From positions 372,001 to 436,000 of the forward strand of contig CAVZIK010000006.1 of NCBI GenBank assembly GCA_963775295.1: 64,000 bases of DNA, written 5' to 3'. Shown piece by piece: positions 1 to 7,954 of the stretch; the stretch's first letter is position 1, and each line of letters opens with the position of its first letter. The DNA is from JAMDEO01 sp963775295 (GTDB lineage Bacteria; Actinomycetota; Thermoleophilia; RBG-16-64-13). The notes below the pieces were generated by a model, which worked only from the letters and a program-made list of their open reading frames with translations, was not told the DNA's origin and searched no databases. Made by a program: the position numbers and the translations under genes.

Positions 1-503
1 ATCCCCATGGCAAGGTCGAGTAGATAGGTGCCGCCTCGTCCATGCGAATCAATAGCAATGGTCACCGTGCTGCTGTCCCCGGTCGCGAAGGTCTTAGCGG
101 TGGTATAGCCGGTCCACCACTTGTAACCCTCCTTGTGCCCGTTGTGGCCGATACCGGTCGCGGCTTCCCATTCAGTGGAGTAGAAGCCCTCCATGACCGG
201 AGATTCAGTCGCCGCGCCGGTGAGGGCGGAGCCAGCAAAGGTAACCGCCTTGACGTCCCACGCAGAGGGGATACGGATCGCGATTAGGCCACGGATGGGA
301 GTTGTGGCAGGCTGCTTGGCCGTTACGGTCATGGTGATGAGATGGTTGGAGCCGGCCGGCACGTCGCCGCCCATCTGTACATCGGTGATGTTCACGCAAC
401 CCGCCAACATGACCGTGGCGACGGTGAGGATCAACGCAAGTCCGCCGAGAGTCGGCAACTTGGAACCTCTAAGAGCGGGGACCCTTCCTTGGAGCGACTT
501 CAT
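1..503 (-). CDS. Exported lipoprotein, N-terminal part, runs off the window
   Basis: An open frame of 167 codons starts at the ATG at 503..501 and continues past base 1 without a stop. A strong ribosome site (GGAGGG) lies five bases before the ATG. The first 36 residues form a lipoprotein signal: basic start, hydrophobic stretch and lipobox LAGC near residues 33-36. The mature part reads as a beta-rich secreted domain (for example NHLITMTVTAKQPA), which suggests an Ig-like or adhesion-type fold. A promoter with a perfect TTGACA lies upstream. I do not recognise a family and the C-terminus is not in the window. Confidence 0.75.
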   Translation of the reverse strand, partial: MKSLQGRVPALRGSKLPTLGGLALILTVATVMLAGCVNITDVQMGGDVPAGSNHLITMTVTAKQPATTPIRGLIAIRIPSAWDVKAVTFAGSALTGAATESPVMEGFYSTEWEAATGIGHNGHKEGYKWWTGYTTAKTFATGDSSTVTIAIDSHGRGGTYLLDLAMG

Positions 504-546
504 GCGTTCCCTCCGCGTCTTCGAATCACTATCACTTGTCAGAACG

Positions 547-575
547 TTTCTAGAGTGTGAATGGGACAATGTCAA
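547..575 (-). promoter_or_regulatory. Sigma-70-type promoter for the truncated lipoprotein
   Basis: On the minus strand TTGACA (575..570) is followed after 17 bases by TAGAAA (552..547). It would start a transcript near 540, about 37 bases before the ATG at 503. Called from consensus match only. Confidence 0.5.
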
Positions 576-651
576 CCTGCCGGCAGGTATCCCCCCTGTC
601 GGAGTCAAATGTTAAGTACCGAAAGCAGTGAGCGAGAAGAGAGGTGGCCAA

Positions 652-1302
652 ATGAACATACGGGCATTGAGGACCCGCTTGGCTCTTCCGATGATGCTGG
701 GCCTCCTGCTGGGGATCACGGTCGTCGTGCTAGGGTGCGGCGGTGCAAGCACAACGACCACCAGCGGCGGCCCGACAGGCAGTACCGGCGGCAGTTCTGT
801 CAAGACGTACTCCAACGGACAATACGGCTACAGCTTTCAGTACCCAGACACCTGGACGCTCTCTGAAGGTTCTACCGCGGACGTGTCCGCTGGAGGAACG
901 GCCGTCACGAGCGTGGGTGTCTATGATCCCAAAGGCACGATCGTGAACGGGACCGCCATAGACATGGCTCAAATCTCGCTCTACAAGCTCACCGTAACGA
1001 TTGACGACTCCATGATGGCGGACCTCAAGACCGAGGTCGAAAACGTGCTTTCCAGCCTCGAGAGCAAGGCAGGTGAAATCAAAACGATTGAAGCGCTGTC
1101 CTCAACGACCGTCAATGGGATGAAGGGCTTCAAGATCACCTACAGCCTTACCAAGGAGAACGCCCCGGTCGTTTCAACCTTGTACTTCCTGTTCCTGGGC
1201 AAGGTGGAGTACCAGTTGACTGTCCAGGCTTCAGAGACCAACTGGAGCGCGAAGAAAGCCGTCTTCGACTCGATGGTCGCGAGCTTCAAACCGACGGCGT
1301 GA
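652..1302 (+). CDS. PsbP-like lipoprotein
   Basis: A 216-residue exported lipoprotein. The ATG at 652 is preferred over a GTG at 628 because GAGAGG lies just upstream of it and the signal peptide then has normal length. The signal ends in a VVLGC lipobox, followed by a Thr/Ser/Gly-rich spacer. The mature domain opens with YSNGQYGYSFQYPDTW, the hallmark of PsbP-like or DUF1795-like domains, which occur in many surface lipoproteins of unknown role. It is anchored outside the membrane and stands alone, divergent from the lipoprotein gene at the window start. No ligand can be named. Confidence 0.75.
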   Translation: MNIRALRTRLALPMMLGLLLGITVVVLGCGGASTTTTSGGPTGSTGGSSVKTYSNGQYGYSFQYPDTWTLSEGSTADVSAGGTAVTSVGVYDPKGTIVNGTAIDMAQISLYKLTVTIDDSMMADLKTEVENVLSSLESKAGEIKTIEALSSTTVNGMKGFKITYSLTKENAPVVSTLYFLFLGKVEYQLTVQASETNWSAKKAVFDSMVASFKPTA

Positions 1303-1308
1303 CGGCTC

Positions 1309-3300
1309 CTAGCGAAGGAGCGTGTAGAGGAGCGCACAGACCTCTCCACGAGTGGCCGGGAGCATGAAGTCATAATCCGGGCCCATGCCGGCCAGTGAGT
1401 CGAGCAAGCCGGCGCAGGCCGCCCTCCGGGCATACGGATAGTGCACAGCGGAAAAGTTAGGAAACCCGGTCTGGAAGCCGGCGGGCGGGTCGGGTAGATT
1501 GGCGGCTCGAACCACCATCGTGATCATTTGGGCCCTCGTGACCGCGGAATACGGCGAGAAGTGGCCCGGCTTCGTGCCCAAGGTGACCTCGTTCTTCCAG
1601 GCTACGGCCACGTAGTGGTACGGATACAACTGCCCAGAGACATGCAGGACGTCGCCAAACGGGCACATGTCGCTCTCAGCCACGGTGTAGCCCATGGCCA
1701 TGTCTATCATCTTCGCAAACTGCTGCCGCATGAGCGGGTCGTCGGGATGAAACAAGCCATCCGTAGAACCAGCGATAACTCCCAAGCTCGCAAGGCGGTC
1801 AATCTGCTCCGAGTAGGGGGTAGTCTCTGCGGACACATCGGCGAAGCGGGGAAGGGTCGTGGTAGTACTCGACGGCTCGGTCACGCTGGTGGTCGTGCTG
1901 GGCGGCGCGGTAGTGGTGGTCGTCGTGGATGAGGTGGTAGTGGTTGTGGAAGAGCTCGTCGTGACCGACGATCCGCCCCGGACCTGGGCCAGGGCTTTGG
2001 CTGCGTCTACCATTCCCCAGCCAAAATTCGAATCCCAGCCGGCGGCGCCCAGGTCATCAGCGGTACTTGTCAAGATCCCGGTGATCTGGGTGGGCGTAAG
2101 ACTCGGATCGAGAGACTTCATCAGGGCAACCACTCCGGCCACCTCAGGAGATGCGAAGGACGTTCCGCTCCAGGACGCCCAGGAGCTGGAGCCGACATTG
2201 TGACTGAGTATCTCGGTGCCCGGAGCGGCAAGATCGAGAGCGGACCCGATGGATGAGAATGACGCTCGCGTGTCACTCGGGGTGGTAGCACCCACCGCGA
2301 TCACTCCGGGTAGCGCGGCTGGGTAGGCGATATCGCTCGAGGGGTATGAGTTCCCGCCCGCCGCGATCACGGGGACATCGTGCGAGAGCGCATAGTTGAC
2401 AGCGGCCGTCTCTACCGCTGTCGACGAGGCTCCTGCGAAACTGATGTTGATGACGTCAGCTCCGTGATCGACGGCCCAGTAGATACCGTCGGCCAAGACG
2501 TAATCGGTCGTCCCCGCGGTGTCCGCAATCTTGACCGGCATGATCTTGACGTTCCAAGCCACCCCGGCGATACCCTGAGCGTCGTTTCCCTGCGAGACCG
2601 CCACGCCCGCGACGGCGGTGCCGTGACCTAAGTTGTCTCGCCACTCAGGCCAGTCGGTACGGTGGTCGATGGCATCGTATGGACTGAGGATCCGCCCTGC
2701 AAAGTCCTGGACGTTCGCATCGATGCCGGTGTCGATGATGGCGACGACCACGTCCGGAGAGCCGGTCGTGATGTCCCAGGCCGCCGGCATGCCCATCCGG
2801 GGCAGACCCCACTGACCCTGGGCCAACAGCCCCGATGGTGGGTAGAACGGGTCATTCGGAATGAAGCACGCCGTCACTGGCGTCTCCTCTTCAGCCCAGG
2901 CCACACCGGTGACGTTCTGAACCTGCCGCAAGACCTCAGCCACCGAGGGCACCCCGCTCTGCGCGAGCTTGAGGACATACATCCCGCCGTGCCCCACAAG
3001 CTCCGGTTCGGTTAGCCCGTATCCGGACAGATCGGGAAGGACGGCTCCCGCTTCGAGACCGACGACAATGTGGTCGGGGAGATAGCTACCGCCAGCGGGC
3101 GCGGCGGCGGGCGCGATGACCGGCAGAGAGACGGCTTGGAGGCCGGGTTGAGGAATGGTGGAGAAGACAGCGCCCTCGGCGCTGTTGCCGGCAAACGCAA
3201 GCCCGAGAAAAACGAGGCCGCACACCAGCACCAGCGCAACCGCGACGGACAATACGATCCTTCTCAGGTGAGAAAACAAACGGGCCATTTGGGCAGTCAT
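1309..3300 (-). CDS. Subtilisin-like serine protease (S8) with SLH anchor
   Basis: A 663-residue exported subtilase. The start at 3300 is chosen because GGAGAG lies just upstream; an upstream start at 3348 has no ribosome site. Order: signal peptide (about 1-40), propeptide (about 65-140), and an S8 domain with Asp190 in AIIDTGIDAN, His226 in NLGHGTAVAG and Ser381 in WSGTSFASPE. A Thr/Ser-rich linker (about 445-485) leads to C-terminal SLH-type repeats starting FADVSAETTPYSEQID. All three catalytic residues are present. SLH repeats usually bind pyruvylated wall polymer, so the enzyme probably sits on the cell surface and digests external protein. It converges with the PsbP-like gene with only six bases between them. 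Confidence 0.93.
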   Translation of the reverse strand: MTAQMARLFSHLRRIVLSVAVALVLVCGLVFLGLAFAGNSAEGAVFSTIPQPGLQAVSLPVIAPAAAPAGGSYLPDHIVVGLEAGAVLPDLSGYGLTEPELVGHGGMYVLKLAQSGVPSVAEVLRQVQNVTGVAWAEEETPVTACFIPNDPFYPPSGLLAQGQWGLPRMGMPAAWDITTGSPDVVVAIIDTGIDANVQDFAGRILSPYDAIDHRTDWPEWRDNLGHGTAVAGVAVSQGNDAQGIAGVAWNVKIMPVKIADTAGTTDYVLADGIYWAVDHGADVINISFAGASSTAVETAAVNYALSHDVPVIAAGGNSYPSSDIAYPAALPGVIAVGATTPSDTRASFSSIGSALDLAAPGTEILSHNVGSSSWASWSGTSFASPEVAGVVALMKSLDPSLTPTQITGILTSTADDLGAAGWDSNFGWGMVDAAKALAQVRGGSSVTTSSSTTTTTSSTTTTTTAPPSTTTSVTEPSSTTTTLPRFADVSAETTPYSEQIDRLASLGVIAGSTDGLFHPDDPLMRQQFAKMIDMAMGYTVAESDMCPFGDVLHVSGQLYPYHYVAVAWKNEVTLGTKPGHFSPYSAVTRAQMITMVVRAANLPDPPAGFQTGFPNFSAVHYPYARRAACAGLLDSLAGMGPDYDFMLPATRGEVCALLYTLLR

Positions 3301-3545
3301 TTCTCTCCGGTTATCGGCACGGGGAGCCACCGAGTCGAGACCGGCCATCCGTCGTACACTTACGATACCTCGTCACTGTGACCGATCTCAGCCCCAGACC
3401 TCGGAAAGTATTCCAGAATTCCAAGGAAAAATACTACCCGATCGCAGGTGATGTTCCCGGAGAGTGTACCAATACGCCGTTGGCATCGCCCGACTCGGCC
3501 GCCGCGGTCTGGGTGAGGCCGGTCAACGTAACCGACCGCGCGTGT

Positions 3546-4571
3546 CTAGGAGAATCCCAGGGCCGCGGCGTTCCCGTGGTACAGCTGTGCCTTCTCCTCC
3601 TCGCTCATACCCAGCTCTCCGAGAAACTTCAGGCACTCGCCCATCTCTTCATACGGGTAGTCGGTCGCGAGCAGGATCTTATCCATACCCAGCGCGGTCC
3701 GCGTGCATTCGAACGCCGCCGGCAGATAGTTGCCGCTGGTGGTAACGGACATGTTCTTATGCAAGTAGAAACTCGGGACGCCGTTCAGATCGGGCACCGC
3801 GTCGGGGTCGGCAGCTTTGATGTGCGGCCGCACGAACGGGTGATCGATCCTTTGCATGAGAAACGGGAGGCCTTCACCGTAGTGTCCCAGGATCACCCTG
3901 AGATTCGGGAAGGCGTCGAAAGCGCCGCTCAATACGAGACGCATCATGGCGGTGGCGGTCTCGACACCGAAGCCGAAGGCGGCGCCGGCCAAAGCCAACC
4001 CGTAGGTACGAAGCTGCGGGATCATCGGAGCCACAGGGTGGAGATAGATCGGCACGTTCAACTCTTCTGCCTTAGCCAGGATGGGCCAGAACCGTTTCTC
4101 GTCAATGTACGAATCGCCGAAGTTGGAATGGGTCTTCCAGCCCTTGAATCCCAGATCCTTGACACAGCGCTCCAACTCCTTGGCGGCCTCTTCGGCGTTC
4201 TTAGGAGCAAGGGCGGCAAAGCCCATCAGCCTGTCGGGATGCTTGTCGATCGCGGCCGCGAGTTCGTCGTTGCACCTCTTGGCGAGGCCCGTCCCGATCG
4301 TCGGGTAGAAATGATCGGTTCCCGGAGACGTGAGAGAGACCACCGCGACGTCGATGCCGCCGGCGTCCATCTCCCGGATCCTCGCGTCGCCGAGGTCGAG
4401 CAGACGGTTCATGAGCACGTCGCCGCTAGGTTCAAAGGCATCGGGCCAATAGTAAAGCCGGCGCTTGCCGGTGGCGGGATCGTCGGCCAACCGCGGATAG
4501 ACCTGGTTGGCGTACATCGCGTCGACCCACTCCTGGGTCACAAAATGGGTCTCGAGATCGATCGTCTTCAC
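3546..4571 (-). CDS. Amidohydrolase-family protein, probable non-oxidative aromatic acid decarboxylase
   Basis: A 341-residue amidohydrolase 2 (ACMSD-type) TIM-barrel protein. The GTG at 4571 has an AAGG site seven bases upstream and puts the metal motif at the very N-terminus as the family requires. The motif is E7-x-H9 (DLETHF) rather than H-x-H, with His178 (YLHPVAP), His230 (LGHYGEG) and Asp304 (LATDYPYEE). In this superfamily E-x-H is typical of metal-dependent decarboxylases such as gamma-resorcylate and 5-carboxyvanillate decarboxylase. It follows the MoaD-like gene by 31 bases in an AOR operon. A hydrolase acting on a ring-cleavage product is the main alternative. Confidence 0.85.
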   Translation of the reverse strand: MKTIDLETHFVTQEWVDAMYANQVYPRLADDPATGKRRLYYWPDAFEPSGDVLMNRLLDLGDARIREMDAGGIDVAVVSLTSPGTDHFYPTIGTGLAKRCNDELAAAIDKHPDRLMGFAALAPKNAEEAAKELERCVKDLGFKGWKTHSNFGDSYIDEKRFWPILAKAEELNVPIYLHPVAPMIPQLRTYGLALAGAAFGFGVETATAMMRLVLSGAFDAFPNLRVILGHYGEGLPFLMQRIDHPFVRPHIKAADPDAVPDLNGVPSFYLHKNMSVTTSGNYLPAAFECTRTALGMDKILLATDYPYEEMGECLKFLGELGMSEEEKAQLYHGNAAALGFS

Positions 4572-4602
4572 AGTCAAACCTTTCCCCGGAAGCGGACTGG
4601 TT

Positions 4603-4893
4603 TCAGCCTCCGGCGATGGGAACAAAGATCAACACGTCGTCGCCCTCTTGAAGAACCGTGAACCTGCCCTCGAGCACCTGGATATCCCGCCCGTTGATCA
4701 TGACCCGGAGCGGGGCGTGTCCGCTGGGCCCGGTGGGCTCGATTGCGAAAGGCGCCATCTTCTCGCTCTTCTCCTCTGCCAGCACTCGGAGCAGACCCGT
4801 GACCGTGGTCCCCTCGGAGACGGCGACATCCATCTCGCCCTGGCCGAGCAGTTGCTTGACCAAGCCGACGCTGCGTACCCTCACACTGATCAC
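4603..4893 (-). CDS. MoaD/ThiS-family ubiquitin-like protein
   Basis: A 96-residue beta-grasp protein ending in the diglycine tail (FVPIAGG) that carries thiocarboxylate in MoaD and ThiS. The GTG at 4893 is preferred over the TTG at 4905 because TTGGAG lies six bases before it. It is sandwiched between an AOR gene and the amidohydrolase gene, all on the minus strand. MoaD donates sulfur to form the dithiolene of molybdopterin or tungstopterin, and dedicated MoaD-like genes are common beside AOR-family enzymes. It is most likely a dedicated sulfur donor for the neighbouring tungsten enzyme's cofactor. Confidence 0.87.
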   Translation of the reverse strand: MISVRVRSVGLVKQLLGQGEMDVAVSEGTTVTGLLRVLAEEKSEKMAPFAIEPTGPSGHAPLRVMINGRDIQVLEGRFTVLQEGDDVLIFVPIAGG

Positions 4894-4949
4894 ATCCGGC
4901 TCCAAGGAGACTGGTGAATTAACAGGCTCAACCGGCCCAAAACCGGCGT

Positions 4950-6821
4950 TTAGAGGCCCAGTCTATCCGCCACGTACCCCAACCGCAACTCATCCAACTT
5001 GGACCTGGACGGCACACCCTCTCGAGTCCAGCCACGGGCGTCGTAATACTCGTCGAGCATTGCGTCGAGATCAACCTGGCTTATGAGTTGGCCTTTGGAA
5101 GGCCCATCGGGGATCGGCTCGGTCTTGAGACGCTCGGGCAGATCGTCGTCCGCCCGGCTGAAACCGGCCCCGATGTTGAAGGCTCTCGCCACATTGTTGA
5201 TGCGCTCGCCCACCTGATGCACTTCCTCCGCGGTGTAGACGAGCCCAGTAGTAGCCTCCATGAGGTTGGCCGTATTTTCGAACATGAAGTCCGCGACAGC
5301 CATGTCCATGAGAAACACGCACATCGTAGGGCAGTCGGCCAGGGCGGTGCGGGCATCCTGATTCCACTTGGTGAGCTTGCCTTTGCCCTCGATGGCGAAT
5401 CGGTCGACCGGGTAGGGGATGGGAATCCCAAAAATCTCCTGGAAAGCATATCCCTTGTTATGGTCGGCCCCAGTGAAAGCGGTGGCCAGGCTGAGTCCGT
5501 GGGCTTTCGCCCCCCGGACATCGTACGCGGGCAATTCCAAGCCCTTGATGTGCATCGCGTACTTCTCGGTGCCTTTACCGATCTTCTCCGCTGCGGCCTT
5601 GGTGCCGTCGGCGAGCAGATCGCCCAGGCCCTGCCGCTCCCCGATCATGTGGAGCAGCTTGATCATCGACTCGTGGTTGCCGAAGCTCAGGTCCATGCCG
5701 CCGGTGTCTTCCAAGGTGAGGATGCCGCGCTCGAAAAGCTCCATGGCAAACGCGATGGTCACGCCCGCGGACATGGTATCGAGCCCGAGCTCGTCGGAGA
5801 TGCGGTCCGCGGCAATGATAGCCTCAGGATTGTCGACTCCGGTGACTCCACCGAACGAGTACAGGGTTTCGTATTCCGGACCTTCCGTGAACCAGCCGGC
5901 GTAGGGCCCCTCTTTGGCCACGCGGAGCTGGCTACATCCCACAGGACAGCCGGCACAAGCGGTCTTACCGGCGCTCAGCGCTTCGATGGCGAAACCACCG
6001 ATCTTATCGGCCGGCGTGAAGACGCCCGTCGCCATCCAGTTCTTCGCGGGATATATGCCGAGAGCCTGGGTCATGTCAAGAGTGGTGGACGTACCATATC
6101 GCGAGAACTCAGGGTAGAGGACTGGGCTCTTGCGCATGCCGTCGCGCATGCGTTTCCGGGCGACATCGTACTTCTCGTGATCGGCGATCTCCATCTGCTG
6201 GTCACCGCGCAGAGCGATGGCCTTCAGGTTCTTTGAGCCCATGACCGCGCCCAAACCCTTACGACCGGCTACGCGGCGTTCGTTAACGATACAGGCCATC
6301 CTGGATAGCTTCTCGCCTGCCGGTCCTATGCAGCTGATGCGAATGTTCTGATCGTGCAACTCGTCTTTGATCGCCAGTTGAGTGTCGGTGCTCGGGAGTC
6401 CCCAGATGTTCTTGGCTGATCGGAATTTGACCTCGTGGTTCTTGATGTAAAGATAGGTGGGCTCGTCGGCCATGCCCTCGATGATGATGACGTCATATCC
6501 GGCCCGCTTCATCTCAACCGGAAAGTGTCCGCCCGTGGTCGCTACACCCATGGCCCCGGTGGCCGGAGACTTGGCGTTAATGGCCATGCGGCTGGCGCAC
6601 GGGATGGTGGTACCGGTGAAAGGTCCCGGTGCATAGATCAGTTTGTTCTGCGGACCGAGTGGATCGCAGTCGGCAGGCACTTCATCGTAGAGATACTTCA
6701 CCGTAAATCCCGACCCGCCGATGAAGTCCTGAGCCACCTCCACTGGAAGCGGCTCTTCTTTGAATGTCTTTGTCGTAAGGTCGATCCTCAGGACCTTGCC
6801 TGTGTAGCCTCCACGATACAT
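4950..6821 (-). CDS. Aldehyde:ferredoxin oxidoreductase family (tungsten) enzyme
   Basis: A 623-residue AOR-family protein of full family length. The start at 6821 (MYRGGYTGKVLRID) follows a GAGAGAA site. The [4Fe-4S] ligands are Cys289, Cys292 and Cys296 in CAGCPVGC, with Cys497 or Cys501 in DCPTMC as the fourth. The pterin-binding landmarks IGPAGE and GLGAVMGSKNLKA are present. Members use a tungsten bis-pterin cofactor to oxidise aldehydes or reduce acids; a branch (BamB) reduces benzoyl-CoA. It heads an operon with a MoaD-like protein and a decarboxylase-like amidohydrolase, pointing to an aromatic aldehyde or acid. The substrate is unknown. Confidence 0.93.
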   Translation of the reverse strand: MYRGGYTGKVLRIDLTTKTFKEEPLPVEVAQDFIGGSGFTVKYLYDEVPADCDPLGPQNKLIYAPGPFTGTTIPCASRMAINAKSPATGAMGVATTGGHFPVEMKRAGYDVIIIEGMADEPTYLYIKNHEVKFRSAKNIWGLPSTDTQLAIKDELHDQNIRISCIGPAGEKLSRMACIVNERRVAGRKGLGAVMGSKNLKAIALRGDQQMEIADHEKYDVARKRMRDGMRKSPVLYPEFSRYGTSTTLDMTQALGIYPAKNWMATGVFTPADKIGGFAIEALSAGKTACAGCPVGCSQLRVAKEGPYAGWFTEGPEYETLYSFGGVTGVDNPEAIIAADRISDELGLDTMSAGVTIAFAMELFERGILTLEDTGGMDLSFGNHESMIKLLHMIGERQGLGDLLADGTKAAAEKIGKGTEKYAMHIKGLELPAYDVRGAKAHGLSLATAFTGADHNKGYAFQEIFGIPIPYPVDRFAIEGKGKLTKWNQDARTALADCPTMCVFLMDMAVADFMFENTANLMEATTGLVYTAEEVHQVGERINNVARAFNIGAGFSRADDDLPERLKTEPIPDGPSKGQLISQVDLDAMLDEYYDARGWTREGVPSRSKLDELRLGYVADRLGL

Positions 6822-6890
6822 GGCGTTCTCTCTTCCCCAAGGTGTACGTGAGTCACTCAGCTTCCCCACGAAGACTGTGCAACGGATTCA

Positions 6891-6911
6891 GAACCGACGG
6901 TTCGGGAACCG
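6891..6911. promoter_or_regulatory. Overlapping GAACCG/CGGTTC inverted repeats, possible operator
   Basis: Three half-sites follow one another: GAACCG (6891-6896), CGGTTC (6898-6903) and GAACCG (6906-6911), giving two overlapping palindromes. They lie in the 380-base gap between the divergent AOR and TetR genes, about 70 bases before the AOR start. The TetR protein encoded next door is the obvious candidate binder. The only other structure I see in this gap is the TetR promoter. Confidence 0.4.
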
Positions 6912-7166
6912 GGCTCTTCTGCGAAAAGAGGATAGCAGCCCCTACCTCCCTGAGACAAAGGGACCGCGGCCGCCATGACGACACAAGCCCTTTCTCACCT
7001 GCAAAGCCGGTACTTTTGTGTGGATTGCCAACCTACAAAGGCAACACCCTGTCCCGAGTCGAAATGTTCGGTGCCGGGGCGTTGCCGACGGCGACCAACT
7101 CCAGCTGTGTTTGGTGCCAGTTTGCAACTCGCCCCGACAAGCAAGTTTTTCGCGATTCGTTTCGGA

Positions 7167-7195
7167 TTGGAGCACGTGTTCCTCAGCGATATACT
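7167..7195 (+). promoter_or_regulatory. Promoter of TetR gene, apparently leaderless
   Basis: TTGGAG (7167-7172) and TATACT (7190-7195) are separated by 17 bases. Only six bases lie between the -10 box and the ATG at 7202, so the transcript would begin at or next to the start codon. Confidence 0.55.
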
Positions 7196-7201
7196 GGGGC
7201 A

Positions 7202-7855
7202 ATGGAAGAGGCCACGAAGCTCTACAAGGCACCACGCCAAAAACGAAGTCGCGAGTCGCTCGAAAAGCTGCTCGATGCCGCTGAGGACCAGATCCGCCAC
7301 GGCGGGCTCGAGAGTCTTACGATCAACAGCGTGGTATCCCGGGTGGGACTATCGGTGGGTGCGTTCTACGCCCGGTTCCCGGACAAGACGGCACTCCTCC
7401 ATGCGGTTCAGGATCGTTTCCACAACAGGCTCGAACCGCTCATCCAGGCCCAAATGCTAGCCGACGCGGCTTCGTGCGCGACTTTGGCCGAGGCATTGGA
7501 CGCCGCCATCGAGGTGCTTGTATCCCACGTTACCGGGGAACGCGAGCTTTCCAGGGCCTTCATGATGATGTCTGTCTTCGATCCGGTTCTCAGAGCGCGC
7601 GGAGAGGCGGTCAACCGCCTCCGCAGGGAGGTCCTTTCCGAGATCCTCATGGCCTATCGGGAAGAAATCGGGCATCCGGACCCTGCTCTTGCCATCGACG
7701 TAGCCTACGGCATGTACGCGGCCGTCGTGCGGGGCAGGCTGATATTCGGGCTGGAGCATGAACTCTACTATGGCATAGGCAACACGGCCTTTTATGGCGA
7801 ACTCAAGCGGGCCCTCACCCTCTATCTTCGCGGAGAGCGACTCGCTGCCCATTGA
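7202..7855 (+). CDS. TetR/AcrR-family transcriptional regulator
   Basis: A 217-residue one-component repressor. The N-terminal helix-turn-helix is clear (LTINSVVSRVGLSVGAFYAR followed by FPDKTALLHAV), with an all-helical ligand domain after it. The frame is open further upstream, but the ATG at 7202 gives the normal TetR length and lies just after a promoter -10 box, which suggests a leaderless message. It diverges from the AOR-MoaD-amidohydrolase operon across 380 bases carrying an inverted-repeat cluster, so it probably controls that operon and itself. The ligand is unknown. Confidence 0.88.
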   Translation: MEEATKLYKAPRQKRSRESLEKLLDAAEDQIRHGGLESLTINSVVSRVGLSVGAFYARFPDKTALLHAVQDRFHNRLEPLIQAQMLADAASCATLAEALDAAIEVLVSHVTGERELSRAFMMMSVFDPVLRARGEAVNRLRREVLSEILMAYREEIGHPDPALAIDVAYGMYAAVVRGRLIFGLEHELYYGIGNTAFYGELKRALTLYLRGERLAAH

Positions 7856-7901
7856 GACTTACAGCGCCCAGCGCGGGCGGCGCAGCAACCGCTTGGAGCA
7901 A

Positions 7902-7929
7902 GAAGGGCCCCGCAGCAGCGGGGCCCTTC
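7902..7929. terminator. Bidirectional hairpin between convergent genes
   Basis: A perfect 12-bp stem (GAAGGGCCCCGC with its complement) and an AGCA loop sit between the convergent TetR and binding-protein genes. Neither side has a strong T-run, so termination is inferred from position and stem strength. Confidence 0.65.
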
Positions 7930-7954
7930 AGCGCGCGTTTGGGGGGTTCTTCTC

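Noticed and set aside
3378..4661. A 427-codon plus-strand frame over the amidohydrolase gene
   Set aside because: The minus strand has a clear amidohydrolase with metal ligands and a MoaD-like start. The plus frame shows no family features.
6842..7201. An N-terminal extension of the TetR gene at 7202
   Set aside because: The extension has no homology, would make the protein far longer than TetR proteins, and covers the promoter and inverted repeats.
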